Source: Blasia pusilla (lineage: Eukaryota; Marchantiophyta; Marchantiopsida; Blasiales). Taken from it: a stretch of DNA of 64,000 nt. How positions within the stretch are numbered: the first letter of the stretch is position 1; each line of letters begins with the position of its first letter. Below, in pieces: positions 56,426 to 64,000 of the stretch. The stretch spans positions 13,082,001-13,146,000 of the forward strand of contig CM114275.1 of assembly GCA_050084515.1 (NCBI GenBank), in the 5' to 3' direction. Below the pieces are notes generated by a model. That model had not been told where the DNA came from. It saw only the letters and a program-made list of their open reading frames with translations, and searched no databases. Made by a program: the position numbers and the translations under genes.

Positions 56426-57448
56426 AGCAGCACTCCTACCTACCTAGGGTTTCTCTGACCAGTGACACTTTGGTGCAAACATCTCGCTCCACGTGGTCTG
56501 CACATGCTCAATGGCTAAGCATCAAAGATTCCTCAATTGAACCCCAAAGCGGCACCTCTCCTCCACGGACTGATGCGGCTACCATGACACTCTTTCCATA
56601 GAAATTTCAGGAATGAGAGTATCCTCTGCATGGACATGTCCCTCAATCAAATCACTAGGCCAAGTGATGGTAGTGCTAAATGCTGCTAAGGTCGCCATCT
56701 CCTTGCCATCGCTTGATCATTGTACCTGTGAATCAAACGGGTAATGCCCTTCACTTGACTACCATCATGGTCTGTAGGACGCTGAATCCTCCCAGTAATC
56801 CAGGGAAAACCCCATTGGGTATAACACTGCTCCACCAACCAAGACATCGTAGGACTTTGCATCACTCACTATCCCCTTGGCTTGCATCACAGACTCATCT
56901 ATGCGATGTCCCGAGCGAATCCTCACCACGACCTCCTTTCAGGTGATATATTGTGTGGTACTCGCTCCACCCAAGGATGTCTCTATCTGGAATGGACAAC
57001 CATCCACATCGGCTCTTGTCAAGCCCAATCCTCTGAATGACGCTTTCCTCAACATTAGGGGTTGCGCTCTTGAATCCAACAAGACAAGTTGCGGACTAAA
57101 AGCTCTGCCTCCAAGACTCACCAACTGAAAGACCTCTCCTCGGTTATCCAGCAATACAACACCAAGATAAGCCATGGCACGCTCTATCGCGGGTCTAGCG
57201 GGCATCTCCGCCATCCTAGCAGCGGCATCCAGCCATGAATCTGACATGGACGGCCCGAACATCCGCTCCAAGGGCAGGTCCATCACCTCCTCTGCAATAA
57301 TCTCTAAAAGTGATGCAAGAACTCCAACTCCACACTCACATAGCGTAGCGGCCAGTCTGAACACCTCGGCGGGCATACCTCCCAATGTCATAAGATCAGA
57401 AGTAGTAAATAGCGGAGCACGGTACACCATTGTGGCCGCCCCCAACAT
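56426..57448 (-). pseudogene. DMP-3 aspartic protease and spacer
   Basis: The 169-residue frame 56939-57448 contains LEIIAEEVMDLPLERMFGP, PARPAIERAMAYLGVVLLDN and the retropepsin active-site region LVLLDSRAQPLMLRKASF. D-S-R (57068-57076) stands where D-S-G is expected and where DMP-6 has D-S-G. CPFQIETSLGG follows. The spacer 56426-56938 has a further conserved stretch (RSGHRIDESVMQAKGIVSDA, YDVLVGGAVLYPMGF) with stops, then the MTase start. Gag and protease share a frame here. Confidence 0.78.
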
Positions 57449-57453
57449 CGTAC

Positions 57454-59330
57454 TCGATACATGCTCCTCCTAAACATCAGCAATAGATGTCGTCACACTC
57501 ATTTCTCCCATTGCCCTCCGTGCTTGCACACCAATAACATCACCAACTCTCCGAGAACTCTGATCAGGACCCATTGATGGGGTCTTCATCGCCTCAGACA
57601 ATGTGTAAGACTAAGGAAGCCTGGGCTGTTTCCTGGCTTCCCCTCACTGTGGATCCAACTCTACGGTTGCTCCACGCGTCACAACTGCGGCGGCCTCCAT
57701 GTGGGCAACTCCGCACATCCAACCAAGATCCTCCATATCTCTGGCTGTTCCATATGATGTCGATGCCACGGATCCGGCATCGGGTAACCTCAATGCCATA
57801 GCGGCAATCTGCTCCTCTAGCTGTTGTATCTGAGCAGCCATCTAAGCCTCACGCCCGACGTCTCCCTCAATGGGTCTAGGTGGTGGGACTCTACCTCCTC
57901 CATAGGCAGCTCCACCACCCTGTCAGGCAACTCCAGCTCCTCGTTCCCCAACGAGACTACCTAGTGCACGATCTTTAGCCCACCCGGACCGACTACTTGC
58001 TCTGGTGCCCTCTCTGGCCCTCAATCCGGATGTAACTTAGGGTGTAAATTGAAATACCTAGCACGTGTGTGACCATACCTCTGACAATAGTCACACTAAT
58101 AACCTCTAGGTGCAACACCATCTCCTCCTTCATGCTGAAGCACACGTCCATGACCCTGACAAGTGCAATCACGGTGATGATGGGCTCCACCACATGACCA
58201 ACAAGTAATCGTATGTGGCTGCTGCTGAGCCACATATTAAGGCACAGATCTCTATGGCATGGCCTCCCGGTATCCTCCCTGAGCACGTGGTGCCACAGTT
58301 GACCTATATCGGAGTTCACGTTGCTGCACTGGTGGTGCAGTCAATCGTGATTGTTCTCGCCCAGAACCTATGGTGGCTACGTTCTCCTCCTCCATGTTGC
58401 GCTCAATGGGCTTGATGGTCCTAAAAAAATCTCTCAATGTAGGGGAGGTGTTCATAAGAAGTACCCCTCCCGCACCCGTGTCCGCAGGATTCGGTCCAAC
58501 ATTGCGTACCATGGCTGGATAGCCTGAGCCTCTGTCATTCCTGAGTGACGTTGATCCACCGGCGCAATCGAGTGTAAGCCTCACGCAAACTCTCACTCGG
58601 GCATCTTTGGAAGTCATGGATGCTCCGCAACTTCTCCGTCCCTACCCCCTGGTAGGTCGCCCTCAACTCAACGAAGAACTCAACCACGGGCTTGAAATTG
58701 GGACAAACCCGACTAGACAGTGCAACTGATCTAGTGCGAGTGACCCCTCCTAAAACATCACTAGTGGAAGAGGAAGCAGCCTCTCCTGACTCCTCCTCCT
58801 CATCTGGGAATGGCTCCGTCCATGACACATAGTGTGGGTCATAATAGAGTCGCCATGCCTCAATCTCCTAGGCATATCTATGGGAGAACTCATGATAATC
58901 GTCCATGGGCGCCCCCTCTGAATGCTAGAACATACCGTTCCATGCTATAAACAGGTTAAACTCTCTAGAGTTCCTAGCCCACTGTGAACTCACAGCGGTG
59001 TTTAGGAGTTAACTCCTAAACACCGCAATGAAGTCGTGTAGCTCTATAGTGCCTACAGCACCCGAAAACCTACGGGGTCCTCTACCCCGGTCGTCCATCT
59101 CATACGCCCAACTGGTAGGGCAACTCAATGTATACGGTGGATCACTAACATACTCCTCTACACACTCCCCCTCATCTGAAGACGACACAAAATTAAATAG
59201 AGGTGGTCTCTCACGTGGAGACCCTCGAAACCTCGCACCACTCCGGTTAAACCCTCTAGAGCTACTCTCAAGTCCACTACCTCGCCTCTCAAAATCCCGA
59301 AAGGAGGCCGTGATGGCCCTCGTACCCCTC
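57454..59330 (-). pseudogene. DMP-3 gag
   Basis: Collinear with DMP-1 gag. The start codon region (near 59321) reads ACG where DMP-1 has ATG. Capsid blocks lie at 58535-58828 (FFVELRATYQGVGTEKLRSI, LREAYTRLRRWINV). Zinc knuckles lie near 58040-58210: CWSCGGAHHHRDC, the best-preserved first knuckle, and CDYCQRYGHTRAR. The linker (57644-57841) matches IAAMALRLPDAGSVASTSYG. A 32-bp perfect palindrome at 58995-59026 disrupts the N-terminal part. Several stops and shifts. Confidence 0.82.
58982..59026. repeat. Snap-back palindromes in DMP-3 gag
   Basis: CTGTGA-ac-TCACAG at 58982-58995, then a perfect 32-bp palindrome at 58995-59026 made of GCGGTGTTTAGGAGTT and its reverse complement with no loop. 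DMP-1 at 38325-38350 and DMP-2 at 46890-46925 have ordinary coding sequence. Confidence 0.92.
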
Positions 59331-59692
59331 TCACACGATCACTCTCAATCTTGCAAGTAATCCCTCAATCACTAAAACTAAACATGCAGCACTCAATCCA
59401 CACTCTCTCACTCGAACGTGTGTTGTGCGGCAACAAGCGGCGCGGTCCAGAAAATCAACTGATCTATTGTCTCATCCACAAACCATCCTCAACTCTGGAC
59501 ATCCCACACATGTCTATGTCCCCTAAACCTATACATCATCGATGCTCTCAGCATCAGCACGAAACCCAATATCCCAAATAACTTCCCAATACTCGAAAAT
59601 CCCTCACACGTGTGGGGTAAGAGACCAAAATGGGTAACCTGACAATAATGTCGATGTCGCTCTTCGGAAATTGCAAATCTCAACCCAGACTT
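59331..59692 (-). other. DMP-3 leader remnant
   Basis: Collinear with 46230-46590 (reverse) and 38650-39005. It breaks off near 59692 within the phrase CAAATCTCAACCCAGACTTTCG. The 5' terminal unit is missing. Confidence 0.65.
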
Positions 59693-60635
59693 TCGTCGAA
59701 AATTGCAAGGGGTTAAGAAATCCCCCCCAAAAATAGTTGATAATAAAGTCAAAAGTTGCAAGGGTCTATGCAATTCCAAAGAAAATATCAATAATAGAAT
59801 ATAAAAATATTCATATTAGTATATTATGGGCTTGTTTCCGGTGATCCCTTCCTCCACTTGATTTAAAGGGAATATTGTTACATTTAGGATTATTTTTGGG
59901 GATTCAATTGGATTATTTTACTTTTCTTCTTCATCTTTGGCCAAAAAAATTTTCCACCATTGGATTGGAGTGGAACTTAGGGGGCTTGGTCCTGATAAGG
60001 TAATATTCCACGTGGACAGTTTGAATTTCCTAGTATTAACTCCAAGATATAATTACAAATCCAAGATCCTATTTTTGGTCTTCAATTTGTAATTTAATCT
60101 CTAGGTGAGCATTTGGAGGATTTGTTTTTCTCCCTACATTGCAAATCATAGGGGCATCATTCCACAAATTTTCATGCTTTTTGAGCTTGTGACTAAAAAT
60201 CAAGGCCAAGAAAGGAAGGAGATAGTGGAAGCAGAGGGCTTGAAGTGGGGATTCACTTAGCTTCCTTTCACTATACTTCTTCATTTTGGGCTACGATTTG
60301 TTTCCACTATTGGATTGGAATGAAACTTGGTAGGCTTGATCTTGGTATTGTACTCTCACTCTTGGAAGTCTCGGATTCACTATTTTTTACTCCAAGATGT
60401 AACCAAAACTCCAAGATCATATTTATGGTCTTCCATTATTAATTCAATATTTGGATGATTACTTGGAGAGTGCCCACTCATAACAATCCGTAATTTTTGT
60501 AAAAGATGTTAAATACTTATGTTTCACATGGTTTTCTAGATTATTGAAAAAAATTATAATTAAGAAAGGGGGGATCAAATAGGGGCCAAGCCGCATGTGG
60601 TATATGGGGCATATGTAATGTGACATCTCTCAGCA
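59693..60635. repeat. AT-rich spacer with two diverged ~350-bp tandem units
   Basis: ATTGGATTGGAGTGGAACTT (59960) and ATTGGATTGGAATGAAACTT (60310) head similar runs: GGCTTG, then ACTCCAAGAT, CCAAGATC and ATGGTCTTC/TTGGTCTTC. Their spacing is about 350 bp. No gene seen. Confidence 0.6.
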
Positions 60636-61350
60636 GCAATTGAAGGTCCCTATCTCCTAGGTGACCTTTCTGCAAGCCATACTTGCATAAACATCTCTTC
60701 ATCGTCTGCACATCCCTCTCCGCTAGTTCATCCCGCCTCAAGATTGATGATCTTGCAAAGTGGTGCGGTGGTCAATGAGCGCCTGATCATAGAAGGCCTG
60801 AAACTCCCTGCAAAATTTTATACCCCAGTCTGTCAACAACTCAGCTAGTGCGCCATAATGACTCAACACTTGATCTAGGAAAGCATACTCTACTCCCTCA
60901 CACACTTTGTAAAACAATGCAACCAACTCTATCCACTCTGAGAAGTGCTTGACCCTCACCAACACATAACGACTATGGCGCTCTATTAAAGGTAAAGATT
61001 GTGCAAAATCCAAACTCCATTTATAACCTAAACCCCTGACTGGTAGTGGATGCAACTGTGGAGTCGGAGCATTGAACGATGTCTAGACTCTAGACCGGAT
61101 CACACACCATGCACTTGGCAACAAACCGTTGTACATCAATCTACATGTCTCGCCACCAATATTGTATCTAGAGCAAGTTGTACGTCCGCTTTACTCTAAA
61201 ATGACCCAACTCCTTGTGGGCATGCTACACTAGCTAGACATGTTCTTTGCGGAGGATGAGATACTACATATACTCTACCATCATCCCAAACTCGAAACAC
61301 ATATGTCCCCTCCCACCAGAACCATTTCGCTTGCTATAGGATCCGATCTT
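60636..61350 (-). pseudogene. DMP-4 integrase core
   Basis: The 105-residue frame 60738-61055 gives LPVRGLGYKWSLDFAQSLPL, YVLVRVKHFSEWIELVALF and LLTDWGIKFCREF. The next piece (60541-60741) keeps DELAERDVQTMKRCLCKYG, retaining the catalytic glutamate. The H2C2 module lies upstream with stops. All DDE residues are present but not in one frame. Confidence 0.8.
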
Positions 61351-61495
61351 GCTCTCTTGCATTCACTATGCTTGCAATGCTACGAGTACATAGGTACTCC
61401 AAGACTACTCTATCCTCGTGAAAATCTCAACCACTTGTTGCCTCCTCACCGGCTTGTGGATCTAAGGACTCTCTATCACAGCTCGCCATTGAAGT

Positions 61496-63000
61496 CTAAA
61501 CACTCTGGCTCTCCATAGGCGACAAGCCTAAATAGGATGATACATGACATCTAGACACCAACTCCTCTTCACTCTCTCCATGCCAACAAGCTCCAATCGC
61601 ATCTTTCTGACTCGGGCATGGGTTATGGCTCAAACCATTTGCATCTTGGTTGAGCATACCAAGTCGGTGTACCATCTGGAAGTCATACTTGTGCAAAAAT
61701 AGAGCCCACCTCACAAGTTTCCATATGCATGTAAGCTTTTTAGACTCCATCAACCACTTAAGTGATTGATGATTAGCGATGATGGTAAAGGGGTTGCCAA
61801 ATAAGTAACACCTAAAATGCGCGACATCCCACATTGCAGCCAAGCACTCATCCTCATATGAGGCATAATTTGCCTTTGTAGTATTGTTCGAGCGGCGAGT
61901 ATAAGCCACCACGAACTCTCAACCATCATTGTTATGTTGGGTGAGCACCGCTCCAAGCCTCGGCATACTCCAATGAGTATGGAACTTGAAAGGACGCCCC
62001 CTATTCGGTCTCCTCAGTATGGGTGAGGACATCAACTTGTCCCTAAGGAGTTGAAATGATCTCTCTTGCTCATCCTCCTAGTGCCACTCATGATCCACCT
62101 TGGTCAGCAAGGTTAGTGGCTTCGCAATTGAACTGAAATCCTTGACATTTTGTTGATACAAATTTTCCAATCCCATGAACGCATGAACTCGACTCACATT
62201 TGTAGGGCTTGGAATGCACGAGATAGCCTCTATCTTTGTCATCTAAACATCAAAGCCACCTAGATGTATCGTATGATCCAAGTACTCAATCTAGTCGTAG
62301 AAGAACTTGCACTTGCCTTGAAGTAGCTTCAACCCATGTAACTGCAATTGTCAAAATACCTCCTTTGGATGCCGCTCATGCTCCCCAACCGTGGTGCAAA
62401 AGACTACGATGTTATCAATGCAACATCTCGCAAACTCCAAACCTGCCAAGATCCTATTGATGACCTTTTAAAACTCTACCAAGGTGTTTTTTAACCCAAA
62501 TGGTAAGAACTGCCACTAATACAAATAATCCTTCCTGTGAGGAACGATGCCCCAAAATGTTGTCTTCTTCCTCTCCACCAATCTGATTGGCAGCTAATGG
62601 TATCCAACTCACAGATCTAACAAATTGAAGACCTTTACATGCCGAACATCATCAAAGATCTCCTAGAGTAGGCAAAGCATATTTATCAGACTTTGTATGA
62701 TGATTAATAGGCTTGTAATCTCCACACATCTGCCTATTCGTCCAACAGCCATGCACATCCTTCTTGGTAGGCATGACTTTGGTAGATTCATACTCTCCAT
62801 GCGACATCTCCACCACTCATGCTCCAACCAACTCTTGGTTCATGCTCTGAATCAGGACCCTTTCTATCTCACTATATCTATAGGGTCGTCGAAACATTGG
62901 CGTGTTGCTAGAAAACTCAATGTGGATCCTTGGATCCTTCAATGTTCCCAAATCATACATGCTAAATGCAAAACAACTCCTATGTCTCCTAAGGAATTGA
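61496..63000 (-). pseudogene. DMP-4 reverse transcriptase and RNase H
   Basis: The RNase H and linker piece 61496-61912 (138 residues) includes ASYEDECLAAMWDVAHFRCY, IANHQSLKWLMESKKLTC, ALFLHKYDFQMVHRLG and LNQDANGLSHNPC. The RT part at 62200-62960 shows KKDVHGCWTNRQMCGDYKPI, WQFLPFGLKN and a catalytic box reading C-I-D-N (near 62405-62425), its second aspartate changed to asparagine. Several stops occur in this part. Confidence 0.8.
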
Positions 63001-63287
63001 TGTATCTTGCGCCGCTATCCTCGTGTCAACCTAGGGCCCATATTTGGCTCCCAAGTCTCCATTGGGACTATTGTAAGACTCTAAGGCATGGTATCTATGG
63101 TTGCTATGGCGCTACCCCATTTCATACAACTGAACTCGACTGCTCCCCTACAACCAACTCCAAACTCTCATCTCCTCCATGTGTAGGACCATGAACCATG
63201 CTCGATGCTATGGTTGGCATTGGTTGCCATCTCCCAACGTACGTGCAATGTTGTAGGTACACCGTGTGCTAATACATCCCAAGAAGT

Positions 63288-64000
63288 TCACGAGTGTCTC
63301 TCCTGATCGACCTTGATATGTCGATCTCCTTGGATCTCACCCCTAGCCACTGCTTGAACTACCTTGGTAGGCATGGGGCTCACCAATGCAACAAGTGTGA
63401 CTTGTCGCAACCTTATATGACATTGCTTAGCTATTCCTAAGTTGATGATGCATGTCAAGCAGCTGAAGTCCATTTCGTGACCCAAGACATCATATCTTTA
63501 TGACTCTAATAGTGACGATACGGCCGTCACTCATGTGGGGAATCTCATCGCCCGCTTTTAGTCCTCGACATTGGGCTCCACCAACCGCTATGGCTGGTCA
63601 TCCCAAACCAAGCCAAGGCAGCCGCCTTGTATGCATAGGAAGCGGGAAAACTCGCAAACATGGGAAATGTCTCTTGTGGCATGCCAATCCTGTTGACCAC
63701 AGTCAACAGCCATCGATCATCATGCCTCACTACATTTCATCGACAACCAAGATCCATAATAGAATCCACCAACAAATGGGAGGGGCGCTCCACTCTTGCA
63801 TATGCCCTTCATAATACCTCTTGTGGCACTAAGTTTGTCAACCATAAACGTGCACGATGTGCTCGTGAACCTACACTCGCCGCATCCAAAAACACTCTTG
63901 GGCCAATCCAAGCACGCACCTGATATGCACTCATCACCACTTGTAATCGCAAATTGCCCAAGATCAGCATATTCTCCTGAATGTATGATGGAGAACAAGA
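63288..64000 (-). pseudogene. DMP-4 cytosine MTase C-terminal half
   Basis: Motif VIII region near 63720-63890 (equivalent of WIGPKVLLDTASV in DMP-3) is seen in a broken frame. The FASFPASYAYKAAALAWFG piece at 63545-63730 corresponds to IFPASYAYKEAGPGLVW of DMP-1. The motif X-like MGHEMDFSCLTCIINLG is at 63430-63485. This copy therefore confirms that a segment between motif VIII and RT belongs to the family and was lost from DMP-3. Motifs I and IV lie outside the window. Confidence 0.7.

Larger units (their letters stand above)
43529..59692 (-). mobile_element. DMP-3: MTase/PHD retrotransposon, host of two nested insertions
   Basis: Minus-strand element with leader remnant (59331-59692), gag, protease, MTase (motifs I-VIII), RT/RNase H, integrase and PHD, ending near 43529 with a GTACAACA-like terminus. 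DMP-2 (44444-52219) is inserted within the integrase: AAGTACGGTGAGAAAG on the left and CTAAGGATGCC on the right are contiguous in DMP-1 near 26075. A LINE-2 copy (52906-54362) replaces about 480 bp between integrase and RNase H. The 5' end is truncated at about 59692 within the leader. MTase motifs IX-X are deleted. Confidence 0.82.
60636..64000 (-). mobile_element. DMP-4: MTase/PHD-family retrotransposon, 3' truncated, continues past the window
   Basis: Minus-strand copy with MTase (63288-64000), linker, RT, RNase H and integrase core. It stops at about 60636 within the integrase, so tail and PHD are absent. The right side is cut by the window edge inside the MTase, before motif VI would be complete. 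It is more diverged than DMP-1 to DMP-3 and is full of stops, so probably the oldest of the long copies. Confidence 0.8.

Noticed and set aside
1-64000. CRISPR arrays, rRNA and tRNA genes
   Set aside because: No regularly spaced short identical repeats with unique spacers, and no tRNA or rRNA core sequence noticed on reading. A covariance-model scan was not possible.

Overview
The window looks like nuclear DNA of a land plant. It shows AT-rich intergenic sequence, a broken leucine-rich-repeat receptor-like gene, an APE-type LINE, a chromodomain-bearing Ty3/gypsy element and a satellite-like array of about 179 bp. I cannot name the species. The retroelement mix suggests a non-flowering lineage, but that is a weak inference. 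I found no intact host gene, rRNA, tRNA or CRISPR array. Nearly every recognisable coding region is a retroelement carrying stops and frameshifts.

Layout. 1-12.3 kb: AT-rich sequence with a GC-richer unassigned block (0.74-2.9 kb), a GC-rich hairpin repeat (3.15-4.35 kb), a ~179-bp tandem array (4.89-6.12 kb) and remnants of an old Ty3/gypsy element (8.0-10.6 kb). 12.3-17.9 kb: one fairly complete but broken LINE (plus strand) with tandem 5' units, ORF1, an endonuclease/reverse transcriptase ORF2 and an (ATTC)n tail. 18-25.1 kb: a diverged solo terminal repeat, AT-rich repeats, a 3' fragment of a second LINE type and an LRR pseudogene. 25.1-64 kb: an almost continuous nest of one unusual retrotransposon family, which I call DMP (DNA MTase + PHD) as a working label.

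DMP, read across copies, encodes gag with two CCHC knuckles, an aspartic protease, a cytosine-C5 DNA methyltransferase with motifs I, IV, VI, VIII, IX and X in canonical DNMT3-like order, then RT, RNase H, a DDE integrase and a C-terminal PHD finger. The copies are DMP-1 (25149-40704, minus), split by a chromovirus at 30352-37347; DMP-2 (44444-52219, plus), inserted into the integrase of DMP-3; DMP-3 (43529-59692, minus), also hit by the second LINE type; DMP-4 (60636 to the window end, minus); DMP-5 (42541-43364, minus) and a diverged DMP-6 piece (41525-42010, minus). No copy is intact. DMP-1 lacks the protease and MTase motif I, DMP-2 lacks the whole MTase, DMP-3 lacks motifs IX-X, and DMP-4 runs off the window.

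The main biological idea is a retrotransposon carrying both a chromatin writer (DNA MTase) and a chromatin reader (PHD on the integrase). Related MTase-bearing retrotransposons have, as I recall, been reported from a charophyte alga and dinoflagellates, so the principle has precedent; the combination and the host here merit checking. Other notable signals are short-loop snap-back palindromes inside several DMP copies, nonsense changes concentrated at CG and CHG sites, and unequal DMP ends.
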